Of a stretch of 14,542 nucleotides of DNA, positions 1-7,633 are shown one piece after another. Origin of the DNA: CANLWN01 sp039815505 (GTDB taxonomy: Bacteria > Bacteroidota > Bacteroidia > Flavobacteriales > Flavobacteriaceae); contig JBCBZE010000045.1 in NCBI GenBank assembly GCA_039815505.1, forward strand, positions 1-14,542. Direction: 5' to 3'. The notes below the pieces were generated by a model, which saw only the letters and a list, made by a program, of their open reading frames with translations, had not been told where the DNA came from and did no database searches. Position 1 is the stretch's first letter. Each line of letters starts with the position of its first letter. Both the position numbers and the translations under genes were made by a program.

Positions 1-357
1 CAAAGCTGGCACAAATGCAGTTGCCCCGGGCAGGCATTCCACCTCAATATTGTTTTCAATACAAGATCTTGTCAATAAAAATCCTGGATCTGATATAGCT
101 GGGGTTCCAGCATCGGAAATCAACGCAATGGTCTCACCACGCTGTAAGCGTTGAACGACCCCATCTACGGTCCTATGTTCGTTATGCATATGGTGGCTCT
201 GCATAGATGTGCCTATATTATAATGTTGCAATAGTTTTCCACTGGTTCGTGTGTCCTCTGCCAATACAAGATCTACTTCTTTCAATACGGTGATGGCTCT
301 AAAGGTGATGTCCTCTAAATTACCGATCGGGGTAGGAACAATGTACAATTTAGACAT
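1..357 (-). CDS. rsmI: 16S rRNA (cytidine(1402)-2'-O)-methyltransferase RsmI, 5' part only
   Basis: This is the N-terminal 119 codons of RsmI; the gene runs off the left edge of the window. RsmI uses S-adenosylmethionine to methylate the ribose of C1402 in the decoding centre of 16S rRNA. The start ATG is the complement of 355-357. The translation opens MSKLYIVPTPIGNLEDIT, the family's N-terminal signature, followed by LAEDTRTSGKLL and then ALISDAGTPAISDPG, the glycine-rich SAM-binding signature of the tetrapyrrole-methylase fold. Full-length family members are roughly 220-290 residues, so more than half is missing here only because the window ends. It lies 9 bases downstream of the DoxX-like gene on the same strand and has no terminator between, so the two are probably co-transcribed. 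Confidence 0.95.
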   Translation of the reverse strand, partial: MSKLYIVPTPIGNLEDITFRAITVLKEVDLVLAEDTRTSGKLLQHYNIGTSMQSHHMHNEHRTVDGVVQRLQRGETIALISDAGTPAISDPGFLLTRSCIENNIEVECLPGATAFVPAL

Positions 358-366
358 ATAAACTTC

Positions 367-723
367 TTAGGGCCTTACGGTTTTCCCGGTAAAATAGGAA
401 ACCAATACAGCGGCAATAGCTACCAGGACCAACTCAAAATCCCTACCATCAGAAATATAGTGGGCAAAAAATGCCAAGACCGTATTGAAAAAGAACCCGG
501 CATAGGCCCATTCCCTAAGCCATTTGGAAAAGTTGCCCCAAATGGCCAAAAGCCCCAAAATTTTGGCAATGGCCAATGGATACACCAAATAAGTAGGATA
601 CTCAAAATGTTCAAAATAACCGGCGATAGCCTCATAGTTAAAGAAATAGTTGTACACGGAAAAGAGCATGACCACCGTAAGCCATCCGGTAGATATCCAA
701 TATAAAATTTTCTGGGTTTTCAT
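367..723 (-). CDS. DoxX-like family small membrane protein
   Basis: A 118-residue, very hydrophobic protein with four predicted membrane helices at about residues 6-26, 46-63, 70-90 and 96-112. The pattern of an N-terminal helix ending in a YNYFFNYE-like loop, the segment YPTYLVYPLAIAKILGLLAI and a tryptophan-rich WLREWAYAGF stretch fits the DoxX-like family of Bacteroidota membrane proteins. The biochemical role of this family is not settled; DoxX relatives have been linked to quinone or thiol redox chemistry, but no redox cysteine pair is present here. It sits just upstream of rsmI with a 9-base gap, so the two probably form a unit. A candidate promoter lies 47 bases upstream. The family call is by overall pattern, not by a catalytic motif. 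Confidence 0.8.
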   Translation of the reverse strand: MKTQKILYWISTGWLTVVMLFSVYNYFFNYEAIAGYFEHFEYPTYLVYPLAIAKILGLLAIWGNFSKWLREWAYAGFFFNTVLAFFAHYISDGRDFELVLVAIAAVLVSYFTGKTVRP

Positions 724-769
724 AAATGCGGTTGGTTTTAGTTACATTCGTTTTGACTTTTCGTGTCCG

Positions 770-800
770 CAAATCCAAGGAGGTAAAAACCCCCTGCCAA
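770..800 (-). promoter_or_regulatory. candidate Bacteroidota-type promoter for the DoxX-like gene and rsmI
   Basis: Read on the minus strand, TTG (complement of 798-800) is followed after 20 bases by TGGATTTG (complement of 770-777). The Bacteroidota housekeeping consensus is TTG, 17-23 bases, then TAnnTTTG, so the -7 box has one mismatch and the spacing is right. Transcription would begin about 40 bases before the DoxX-like ATG. The hexamer CCAAGG occurs at 775-780 and again at 797-802, touching both boxes 22 bases apart; this could be chance or a pair of binding sites. Confidence 0.4.
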
Positions 801-883
801 GGTTGCAGACGAAAAGACATGTTCGTTCTTCGATTTAAAGATAACAAATAAATTTCCCCGGGATACCATCTCCTTCTAGAACC

Positions 884-911
884 AAAAAAACCCTAGCGCT
901 TAGGTTAGGGT
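884..911 (-). terminator. Rho-independent terminator after the 952-1644 gene
   Basis: On the minus strand ACCCTA (911-906) pairs with TAGGGT (895-890) around a 10-base loop, followed at once by seven T residues (complement of 884-890). It lies about 40 bases past the stop codon of the 952-1644 gene and separates it from the DoxX-like/rsmI unit. Confidence 0.7.
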
Positions 912-951
912 CTCGAAAATATATTTCGTTTTATTTTAGCAATCGCTCTTG

Positions 952-1644
952 CTAAGAAAACTTTCGTTCAATTAAGGACATGAATCGGGATTCATATTCT
1001 TCCTTGCCCGACCAATTGTTATAGTCCGGTTTCACCATATTCTCAACAAAAGCGATGGAACGCTCCTCGGTATCAATGGTACTCAACTGTGATAGTACCC
1101 TATTATAGTCTTCGGTACTATCATTAAACAGATGTTTTACGAAAGCCAATTTATCATTTAATCCTATGGATATATCCTTGGTTAAACGGTCGTTTAAGGT
1201 AGTGTTTTTTGCAGTCTCTTCTTTCTTATTTCCATTAAGGCCTTCTGGCATTGTTAACTCCATGTCGTTCTTCATTGCATGAGGTTTTGCGATAAACTCC
1301 GCAAATACCTTGTCTGCCTCAGCATTAGCGGGCATTTCAGAAACCATATCCTTAATTGTATCGATTCCCGGTGTAATGATATCCTCTTCATGCGGATTGG
1401 TTTCGGGAACCGAAGTATTCGCATCCATTACGGCACTGGCCATTTTCTCAAACTTGGAGGCAACAACGTTCTTGGATACGTCTACCTCTATATCGCTCAA
1501 TTTTTCATCGATAAACTTGAGTACGGCCAATTTTTCATAAAGGTCTTTCGCCGCTTCGTATAACTCGGGAATATCCTTCAATCCTCTTGAGGTAATGATA
1601 TCCGTGGACATTTTTACCAATTCCTCTTTCAATTTTCGTTTCAT
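952..1644 (-). CDS. conserved Bacteroidota protein of unknown function
   Basis: A 230-residue soluble, acidic, mostly helical protein with no signal peptide or membrane segment. The N-terminal 55 residues look like a helical or coiled-coil unit (KRKLKEELVKMSTDII, then LYEAAKDLYEKLAVLKF). The middle, about 70-145, is low in hydrophobics and probably flexible. The C-terminal third, about 150-230, contains TLNDRLTKDISIGLNDKLAF, a VKHLFNDS segment and VKPDYNNWSGKEEYESRF. I recognise that block as a module recurring in hypothetical proteins of flavobacteria, often beside tdk, but no function is known to me and none is assigned. The start at 1644 has an alternative at codon 12 (Met12). It is divergent from tdk, with 106 bases between them. 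Confidence 0.85.
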   Translation of the reverse strand: MKRKLKEELVKMSTDIITSRGLKDIPELYEAAKDLYEKLAVLKFIDEKLSDIEVDVSKNVVASKFEKMASAVMDANTSVPETNPHEEDIITPGIDTIKDMVSEMPANAEADKVFAEFIAKPHAMKNDMELTMPEGLNGNKKEETAKNTTLNDRLTKDISIGLNDKLAFVKHLFNDSTEDYNRVLSQLSTIDTEERSIAFVENMVKPDYNNWSGKEEYESRFMSLIERKFS

Positions 1645-1657
1645 GCTATTTTGTTTT

Positions 1658-1674
1658 ACCTTTTCGGAAAAGGT
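1658..1674. repeat. 17-base near-perfect palindrome upstream of the 952-1644 gene
   Basis: ACCTTTTC (1658-1665), one central base, then GAAAAGGT (1667-1674) form an 8+8 inverted repeat. It lies 13 bases before the minus-strand start at 1644, inside the 106-base divergent region shared with tdk. It could be a regulator binding site or a hairpin in the mRNA leader that would sit over the start region. It has no T tract in the right place to be a terminator. Confidence 0.6.
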
Positions 1675-1750
1675 TTATCTTTCTTTACTAATTTTACGCC
1701 TCTTATAAACAAGAACGACGAAACCCGTAACTTTCGTCTAAAATTACAAA

Positions 1751-2395
1751 ATGTTTCTCGAAAATACTGTTAATCATAAAGAACAATTCGGCTGGATAGA
1801 AGTCATCTGCGGATCAATGTTTTCTGGTAAGACCGAGGAACTTATCCGAAGATTGAAAAGAGCAAAATTCGCCAAACAAAAAGTAGAGATTTTTAAACCG
1901 CTCGTAGATACTAGATACCATGAAGAAATGGTAGTGTCCCATGACGATAATGAGATACGTTCAACACCCGTGCCGGCAGCGGCCAATATTAGATTATTGG
2001 CGGATGGCTGCGATGTAGTGGGCATCGATGAAGCCCAGTTTTTTGATGACGAAATTGTGACGGTCTGTAATGATTTGGCCAATAAAGGGGTCCGAGTAGT
2101 AGTCGCCGGTTTGGATATGGACTTTAAGGGCAATCCTTTTGGACCTATGCCCGCTTTAATGGCAACGGCGGAATATGTAACCAAAGTACACGCCATTTGC
2201 ACCAGAACCGGGAATTTGGCCAACTATAGTTTTAGAAAGTCCAACAATGACAAACTGGTACTGCTCGGCGAAACGGAAGAATATGAACCCCTGAGTAGGG
2301 CGGCATTCTTCAAGGCAATGCTTAAGGAAAAAATAAATTTAATGGAAGTGGACTCCGAAGAGGTTTTGGCCAATAAAAACGATGCCAATGCCTAG
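1751..2395 (+). CDS. tdk: thymidine kinase, type II
   Basis: A 214-residue cytoplasmic enzyme that phosphorylates thymidine to dTMP with ATP in the pyrimidine salvage pathway. The P-loop is GSMFSGKT at residues 21-28. The Walker B and catalytic acid lie in GIDEAQFF, with Glu94 as the likely general base. GLDMDFKGNPFGPMP follows at about 120-134, and the lasso region that closes over thymidine is around 140-165. Type II kinases normally hold a structural zinc with four Cys/His ligands. Here only Cys150 of the first pair remains (CTRT instead of CxxC) and the C-terminal pair is absent. The stop codon lies inside alr, so the two genes overlap by 14 bases and are translationally linked. Confidence 0.97.
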   Translation: MFLENTVNHKEQFGWIEVICGSMFSGKTEELIRRLKRAKFAKQKVEIFKPLVDTRYHEEMVVSHDDNEIRSTPVPAAANIRLLADGCDVVGIDEAQFFDDEIVTVCNDLANKGVRVVVAGLDMDFKGNPFGPMPALMATAEYVTKVHAICTRTGNLANYSFRKSNNDKLVLLGETEEYEPLSRAAFFKAMLKEKINLMEVDSEEVLANKNDANA

Positions 2396-3497
2396 AGGTA
2401 CTGAAACCATTCTGGAAATTAATTTAAACGCCCTAGCGCACAATTATCGGCATCTAAAATCCAAATTAGCACCCACAACCCAATTTCTAGGGGTTGTCAA
2501 AGCATTTGCATATGGCAGTGACAGTGCCAAAATTGCCAGGAAATTGGAGCGTTTGGGGATAGATTACTTTGCCGTAGCCTACGTAAAGGAAGGTGTTGTG
2601 CTACGGGATGCCGGTATTACTTCCCCAATATTAGTACTCCATCCACAACCTGTAAACTTTGATGTTTTAATAGATCGTTGTTTAGAACCTAGTCTATACG
2701 CCAAGAAAATCTTGGCGCAATTTTTGGAAACTGCCAAACAACATAAACAAGAAAACTATCCGGTACATATTAAGTTCAACACAGGACTTAACCGATTGGG
2801 TTTTGGGGAAAACGATATAGATCATATCATAGGCAAGCTAGACGATAGAAAGGAAATAAAGGTACGGTCCATTTTTTCACATTTAGCAGCCTCGGAGGAT
2901 CCAAACGAAGCTGAATTTACAGGTATTCAAATTGGAAACTTTAAAAGAATTGCAATTGAGTTCCGAAAAAAATTGGGTTACGACTTCGACCGGCATTTAT
3001 TGAATACATCGGGAATCATCAATTACCCGGAAGCACAATTTGATATGGTACGAAGTGGTATCGGTTTATATGGTTTTGGAAACGAAGCGAAGATAGATGC
3101 CCAGTTAAGACCCGTAGCCACCCTAAAAACGATAATATCACAAGTCCATAGGATAGAACCACATGAAACCGTAGGGTATAATAGGGCGTTTACTTCAGAT
3201 ATACCACGGATAACGGCTACCTTGCCCTTGGGACATGCAGATGGCATCGGCAGACAGTATGGAAATGGAAGAGCATCCGTATCCATAAATGGAAAAATGG
3301 TTCCTATCATTGGAAATGTATGTATGGATATGATCATGATCGATGTCACCGAAGTGGATTGTAAGGAAGGGGACGAGGTCATCATCTTTGGTCAAAACCA
3401 TAGTGCCGAAGCGTTTGCCTCAAAAGCCCAAACCATTTCCTATGAGTTGTTAACGGGTATTTCCCAAAGAGTAAAGCGAGTTTTTGTAGGCGACTAA
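2382..3497 (+). CDS. alr: alanine racemase (PLP-dependent)
   Basis: A 371-residue cytoplasmic enzyme that interconverts L- and D-alanine, supplying D-alanine for peptidoglycan. The PLP lysine is Lys40 in VVKAFAYGSD (the common form is VVKADAYG). The second catalytic base, Tyr266, lies in ETVGYNRAF. The conserved GNVCMDMIMIDVT block of the C-terminal beta domain and GHADGIGRQYG are also present. Length is normal for the family. The ATG at 2382 overlaps the end of tdk by 14 bases; a second in-frame ATG two codons later (2388) is an equally possible start. The overlap implies coupled translation from one mRNA. No convincing terminator follows, so transcription may continue toward mscL. Confidence 0.97.
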   Translation: MPMPRGTETILEINLNALAHNYRHLKSKLAPTTQFLGVVKAFAYGSDSAKIARKLERLGIDYFAVAYVKEGVVLRDAGITSPILVLHPQPVNFDVLIDRCLEPSLYAKKILAQFLETAKQHKQENYPVHIKFNTGLNRLGFGENDIDHIIGKLDDRKEIKVRSIFSHLAASEDPNEAEFTGIQIGNFKRIAIEFRKKLGYDFDRHLLNTSGIINYPEAQFDMVRSGIGLYGFGNEAKIDAQLRPVATLKTIISQVHRIEPHETVGYNRAFTSDIPRITATLPLGHADGIGRQYGNGRASVSINGKMVPIIGNVCMDMIMIDVTEVDCKEGDEVIIFGQNHSAEAFASKAQTISYELLTGISQRVKRVFVGD

Positions 3498-3580
3498 ATT
3501 ATGAATTAACATTTCGTTAAGAAGTGATTTTTTGATTATATTGCGGCAACTAATAATTAACTATTAAAAAACACTAAAAC

Positions 3581-3982
3581 ATGTTAAAAGAGTTTAAGAA
3601 TTTTATCATGACCGGCAATGTAATTGAGTTTGCAGTGGCCGTAATCATGGCAGGTGCCGTTGGCCTTGTTGTAAATGGCTTTGTAGCCGATATCGTTATG
3701 CCTATAGTTGGGCATTTTGCGGGTGGTATGGACTTCGCCAACCTTAAAGTAATCCTAACCGAAGCCTCTGGAGTTGCGGGGGAAGAAGGTTATGTTGCTG
3801 AAAACGCCATACGTTGGGGAGCTTGGGTCAATACGCTTGTTAACTTATTGATCGTTGGTTTTGTCATGTTCATAATTGTCAAAGCCTACAATAAAACCAA
3901 AACACCGCCGGAACCAGCCGCACCGGCAGGACCAACGGCAGAGGAGTTACTTGCTGAAATCCGCGATGCACTTAAGAAATAA
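3581..3982 (+). CDS. mscL: large-conductance mechanosensitive channel MscL
   Basis: A 133-residue inner-membrane channel subunit that forms a homopentamer and opens under extreme membrane tension to release solutes during hypo-osmotic shock. The amphipathic N-terminal helix (MLKEFKNFIMTGNVIEFAVA) leads into TM1, whose pore-lining face carries the small residues AVIMAGAVG. VADIVMPIVG follows at the end of TM1, matching the family's VADIIMPPLG. TM2 spans about residues 77-102 (WVNTLVNLLIVGFVMFIIV). The C-terminus has a proline/alanine linker and the helix AEELLAEIRDALKK, which bundles in the cytoplasm. It starts 83 bases after alr and ends 50 bases before a strong terminator. Confidence 0.97.
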   Translation: MLKEFKNFIMTGNVIEFAVAVIMAGAVGLVVNGFVADIVMPIVGHFAGGMDFANLKVILTEASGVAGEEGYVAENAIRWGAWVNTLVNLLIVGFVMFIIVKAYNKTKTPPEPAAPAGPTAEELLAEIRDALKK

Positions 3983-4032
3983 AGTATAGCTACCTATCCA
4001 AAATAGGAGGCCGCTACACAATTTTATGAATT

Positions 4033-4059
4033 AAACCCTGATACTATTATCAGGGTTTT
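4033..4059 (+). terminator. strong Rho-independent terminator after mscL
   Basis: AAACCCTGATA (4033-4043) and TATCAGGGTTT (4048-4058) form a perfect 11-base-pair stem with a four-base CTAT loop, running into a short T run. It lies 50 bases past the mscL stop and probably ends the transcript from this side. Confidence 0.85.
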
Positions 4060-4141
4060 CCTTTGCATAAACTTATATGACTCATTTTTTTGTTATATAT
4101 AAAACATTTTGTTATATTTTGATTATTTAGATATAAGGGCC

Positions 4142-4172
4142 TTGCCCGATACATTTCATTAAAGTACATTTG
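4142..4172 (+). promoter_or_regulatory. promoter for asd, Bacteroidota type
   Basis: TTG (4142-4144), 20 bases, then TACATTTG (4165-4172). This matches the Bacteroidota consensus TTG-N17-23-TAnnTTTG exactly. Transcription would start near 4180, giving a leader of roughly a dozen bases before the asd ATG at 4192. It lies just after the mscL terminator, so asd appears to be its own transcription unit. Confidence 0.65.
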
Positions 4173-4191
4173 TCCACTAATACATATACTA

Positions 4192-5181
4192 ATGAAAGTA
4201 GCTATAGTAGGTGCCACCGGAATGGTGGGTGAAGTAATGTTGAAAGTATTGGCTGAGCGCAATTTTCCTATTACCGAATTGTTATTAGTGGCCTCGGAAC
4301 GTTCCGTGGGTAAAAAACTGTCCTATAATGGCGAGGAACACACCATTATAGGATTGGATACGGCAGTAGGGTTAAAACCGGACTTGGCTATTTTTTCTGC
4401 CGGTGGAGATACTTCCCTGGAATGGGCACCTAAATTTGCCGAAGTAGGAACTACCGTAGTCGATAATTCGTCCGCTTGGCGAATGGACCCTTCCAAAAAA
4501 CTAGTGGTGCCCGAAATAAATGCCACTTCCCTAACCAAGGAGGACAAAATAATAGCCAATCCCAATTGTTCTACTATACAATTGGTAATGGCCTTAGCCC
4601 CCTTACATGATAGGTATAAGATGAAAAGAGTTGTAATCTCAACCTACCAATCTGTATCGGGAACCGGGGTAAAGGCCGTAAAACAATTGGAAAATGAAAT
4701 GGCCGGTGTACAAGGCGAAATGGCCTACCCTTATCCAATAAATAGAAATGCATTGCCCCATTGCGATATCTTCCTGGAAAACGGATACACCAAAGAAGAG
4801 ATGAAGTTGGCCCGAGAACCACAAAAAATATTGGACGATAGAACATTCTCCGTAAGTGCTACCGCGGTCAGGATCCCTACAGCAGGGGGGCATTCGGAAG
4901 CGGTGAACGTAGAATTCGAAAATGACTTTGATCTAAACGACGTTCGTAGACTTTTAAATGAATCTTCCGGGGTAACCGTTCAGGACAACCCGGATACCAA
5001 TACCTATCCAATGCCTATCTACGCGCATGATAAAGATGACGTTTTCGTTGGTAGAATACGCAGGGATGAATCCCAAAGAAATACCTTGAACATGTGGATC
5101 GTATCCGATAATTTAAGAAAAGGAGCTGCCACCAATGCGGTCCAAATTGCAGAACATCTTCTGAAAAGTGGTCTCCTATAG
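4192..5181 (+). CDS. asd: aspartate-semialdehyde dehydrogenase
   Basis: A 329-residue cytoplasmic enzyme that reduces beta-aspartyl phosphate to aspartate semialdehyde with NADPH. This is the branch point for lysine/diaminopimelate, threonine and methionine synthesis. The N-terminal Rossmann motif is VGATGMVGEVML. FSAGGDTSLEWAP and VVDNSSAWRMD are typical NADP- and phosphate-binding segments. The catalytic cysteine is Cys126 in NPNCSTIQ. The acid/base histidine is His234 in TAGGHSEAV. Length and motifs are complete, so the enzyme should be active. It has its own promoter upstream. With alr nearby it feeds cell-wall precursor synthesis, although they are not in one operon. Confidence 0.97.
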   Translation: MKVAIVGATGMVGEVMLKVLAERNFPITELLLVASERSVGKKLSYNGEEHTIIGLDTAVGLKPDLAIFSAGGDTSLEWAPKFAEVGTTVVDNSSAWRMDPSKKLVVPEINATSLTKEDKIIANPNCSTIQLVMALAPLHDRYKMKRVVISTYQSVSGTGVKAVKQLENEMAGVQGEMAYPYPINRNALPHCDIFLENGYTKEEMKLAREPQKILDDRTFSVSATAVRIPTAGGHSEAVNVEFENDFDLNDVRRLLNESSGVTVQDNPDTNTYPMPIYAHDKDDVFVGRIRRDESQRNTLNMWIVSDNLRKGAATNAVQIAEHLLKSGLL

Positions 5182-5301
5182 CGCGTTTAAAATAATCACT
5201 GGACTTCGCGGAAATAAGGATGGTACCCTCTTTTTAAAAGCGGCTATCATTTGCTGCCTATTTAGGAGAACTCTGTCGCAATAAAAGCATACGGGCCCTG
5301 G

Positions 5302-5330
5302 CTACTAAAAAAGTAGTTAAAGCCCTTTAA
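5302..5330. repeat. paired inverted repeats upstream of the prolyl oligopeptidase gene
   Basis: CTACT (5302-5306) with AGTAG (5312-5316), directly followed by TTAAAG-CC-CTTTAA (5317-5330). GTAGT recurs at 5331-5335. The cluster ends about 57 bases before the peptidase ATG in the 206-base gap after asd. It could be a binding site or a weak hairpin; no T tract follows in the right position. No clear TAnnTTTG box was found in this gap. Confidence 0.35.
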
Positions 5331-5387
5331 GTAGTGCTCTTCTAAAAGGTTTTATAGTATTTTAGCAACTACTAACAATACGGGAAA

Positions 5388-7544
5388 ATGAAAAAAATAA
5401 ATGCACTAACAATGGTGATGGTGGCAACACTAATGATCCATCTTACAAAAGCACAAGAGCCTATGTCCGTTAATTACCCTGAAACCAAGAAAGTGGATAC
5501 GGTAGACACTTATTTTGAAACAGCTGTTCAGGATCCGTATAGATGGTTGGAAGATGATAGAAGCGAAGAGACCGAAGCTTGGGTACAGACCCAAAACAAG
5601 GCTACTTTTGGTTATTTGGAAAAAATACAATTTCGAAAAAATATAAAAGAACGTTTGGAAAGTTTGTGGAACTATGAAAAATTGGGGTCCCCTTTCAAAG
5701 AAGGGGACTATACGTATTTTTATAAAAACGACGGGCTACAAAATCAATACGTGGTGTATCGCAAAAAAGGGGATGGTGAGCCAGAAGTATTTTTAGATCC
5801 CAATACATTCTCCGAAGATGCCACCACTTCACTTGCAGGGCTCAGTTTTACCAAAGATGGTTCTTTGGCCGCCTATTCCATTTCGGAAGGTGGGAGCGAT
5901 TGGCGAAAGGTCATTGTAATGAACGCGCTTACCAAGGAAATTGTGGAGGATACATTGGTTGATATAAAATTTAGCGGAATTTCATGGAAAGGCAATGAAG
6001 GTTTTTATTATTCCAGTTATGACAAGCCAAAAGGAAGTGAACTTTCGGCCAAGACCGATCAGCACAAGGTATATTTTCACAAACTGGGAACGTCCCAAGA
6101 CCAGGACAAACTTATTTTTGGAGGTGTGCCCGAGGAGAAGCACCGCTACATCAGCGCCTATGTTACGGAAGATCAGCAGTATTTGGTCATCAGTGCGGCA
6201 GTTTCAACCGCCGGTAATAAATTATTTATCAAGAACCTAGGTGTCCCGAATGCCGAATGGACCACTATTTTGGATCATACGGATTCAAGAACATATATCA
6301 TAGAAAATGTAGGGTCTACATTATACATTGTGACCAATTTGGATGCCCCAAACCAAAAAATCGTAACCGTGGAAGCGTCTGATCCCTCACCGGAAAATTG
6401 GAAAGACTTCATTCCAGAAACAGCACATGTTTTAAGTCCCAATACAGGGGGAGGTTATTTCTTTGCGGAATACATGGTGGATGCCATATCAAAAATATTT
6501 CAATATGATTATAACGGAAAATTAATTCGGGAAGTAGCCCTTCCCGGAGTAGGTAGTGCCAATGGTTTTGGTGGAAAAAAAGAAGATAAGGAGTTTTATT
6601 TCTCATTCACAAACTATAATACCCCTGGCTCTTCTTACAAGTATAATGTTGAAACGGGCGAGTACCAGCAATATTGGAAACCAGAGATAGATTTTAATCC
6701 GGAAGATTACGTATCCACACAGGTATTTTATGCGTCTAAGGACGGAACCAAAGTACCCATGATCATTACCCATAAAAAGGGGCTCGAACTCAATGGCAAC
6801 AACCCTACCATTCTATATGGATATGGTGGGTTTAATGTAAGTCTAACACCTTCTTTTAGTATTGTAAATGCCGTGTGGATGGAACAAGGAGGTATTTATG
6901 CGGTACCCAACCTGAGAGGTGGGGGCGAATATGGAAAAAAATGGCATGATGCGGGGACCAAGACCCAAAAACAAAATGTTTTTGATGATTTTATCGCCGC
7001 TGCAGAATATCTCATCGAGAACAAGTATACCTCATCGGATTATTTGGCCATTCGCGGAGGTTCCAATGGAGGTTTGTTGGTAGGGGCCACTATGACACAA
7101 AGACCGGACCTTATGAAGGTAGCTTTGCCGGCGGTCGGTGTGTTGGATATGTTGCGTTATCATACCTTTACCGCAGGTGCCGGATGGGCCTACGATTATG
7201 GTACTGCCGAGGACAGTAAAGAAATGTTTCAATACCTAAAGTCATATTCCCCGGTACATAATGTAAAAGAAGGAACTTCATATCCCGCCACTTTAATAAC
7301 CACCGGGGATCATGACGATCGTGTTGTCCCTGCACACAGTTTTAAGTTTGCCGCTGAGTTGCAATCAAAACAAACGGGAAATAATCCAACCCTTATTCGT
7401 ATAGAGACCAATGCAGGTCACGGAGCTGGTACACCCGTAAGCAAAACCATTCAGCAATATGCCGATATCTTTGGGTTTACACTGTACAATATGGGGTTTC
7501 GTACGATTCCGGAAGCTGCTATACAAAAGAAAATTAAACAGTAA
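5388..7544 (+). CDS. secreted prolyl oligopeptidase, peptidase family S9A
   Basis: A 718-residue serine peptidase that cuts short peptides after proline. An N-terminal signal peptide of about 22 residues (MKKINALTMVMVATLMIHL, then TKA before Gln) sends it to the periplasm or outside. The mature start, with VQDPYRWLEDDRSEET, is the S9A N-terminal signature. A seven-bladed beta-propeller spans about 90-450, and the alpha/beta-hydrolase domain fills the rest. The catalytic triad is Ser559 in RGGSNGG, Asp643 in GDHDDRVVP and His678 in NAGHGAG. The substrate-binding Arg of the HDDR motif is also present. Length is normal and all motifs are intact. It is followed by a strong terminator, so it is probably monocistronic. 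Likely role: digestion of proline-containing peptides for nutrition. Confidence 0.95.
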   Translation: MKKINALTMVMVATLMIHLTKAQEPMSVNYPETKKVDTVDTYFETAVQDPYRWLEDDRSEETEAWVQTQNKATFGYLEKIQFRKNIKERLESLWNYEKLGSPFKEGDYTYFYKNDGLQNQYVVYRKKGDGEPEVFLDPNTFSEDATTSLAGLSFTKDGSLAAYSISEGGSDWRKVIVMNALTKEIVEDTLVDIKFSGISWKGNEGFYYSSYDKPKGSELSAKTDQHKVYFHKLGTSQDQDKLIFGGVPEEKHRYISAYVTEDQQYLVISAAVSTAGNKLFIKNLGVPNAEWTTILDHTDSRTYIIENVGSTLYIVTNLDAPNQKIVTVEASDPSPENWKDFIPETAHVLSPNTGGGYFFAEYMVDAISKIFQYDYNGKLIREVALPGVGSANGFGGKKEDKEFYFSFTNYNTPGSSYKYNVETGEYQQYWKPEIDFNPEDYVSTQVFYASKDGTKVPMIITHKKGLELNGNNPTILYGYGGFNVSLTPSFSIVNAVWMEQGGIYAVPNLRGGGEYGKKWHDAGTKTQKQNVFDDFIAAAEYLIENKYTSSDYLAIRGGSNGGLLVGATMTQRPDLMKVALPAVGVLDMLRYHTFTAGAGWAYDYGTAEDSKEMFQYLKSYSPVHNVKEGTSYPATLITTGDHDDRVVPAHSFKFAAELQSKQTGNNPTLIRIETNAGHGAGTPVSKTIQQYADIFGFTLYNMGFRTIPEAAIQKKIKQ

Positions 7545-7564
7545 AACTTCAATATTTTTAAGTT

Positions 7565-7600
7565 AAATCCGTTTCTTATAGAGACGGATTTTTGTTTTTT
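7565..7600 (+). terminator. strong Rho-independent terminator after the prolyl oligopeptidase gene
   Basis: AAATCCGTTTC (7565-7575) pairs with GAGACGGATTT (7581-7591), 11 pairs including one G-T, around loop TTATA. It runs into TT, G and six more T residues up to 7600. It starts 20 bases past the peptidase stop. The TTG at 7592 that would extend the next ORF upstream lies in this T tract, which argues against that start. Confidence 0.9.
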
Positions 7601-7633
7601 AAACTTGTAAAATTTTACCTAAACCTCCTATTA

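Noticed and set aside
460..705. Plus-strand ORF opposite the DoxX-like gene
   Set aside because: A mirror frame of a well-supported membrane protein with no family features of its own.
638..847. Minus-strand 69-codon ORF overlapping the DoxX-like start
   Set aside because: It overlaps the candidate promoter and the first codons of the real gene in another frame, and has no recognisable pattern.
3506..3520. TTAAC-atttc-GTTAA as a terminator for tdk-alr
   Set aside because: The stem is only five pairs, AT-rich, and the T run comes too late; too weak to call.
3537..3544. TATATTGC as a promoter box for mscL
   Set aside because: Two mismatches to TAnnTTTG and no TTG at the right distance.
7592..7633. 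TTG start for the ABC ATPase
   Set aside because: It lies in the T tract of the upstream terminator and adds 14 residues not typical of the family.
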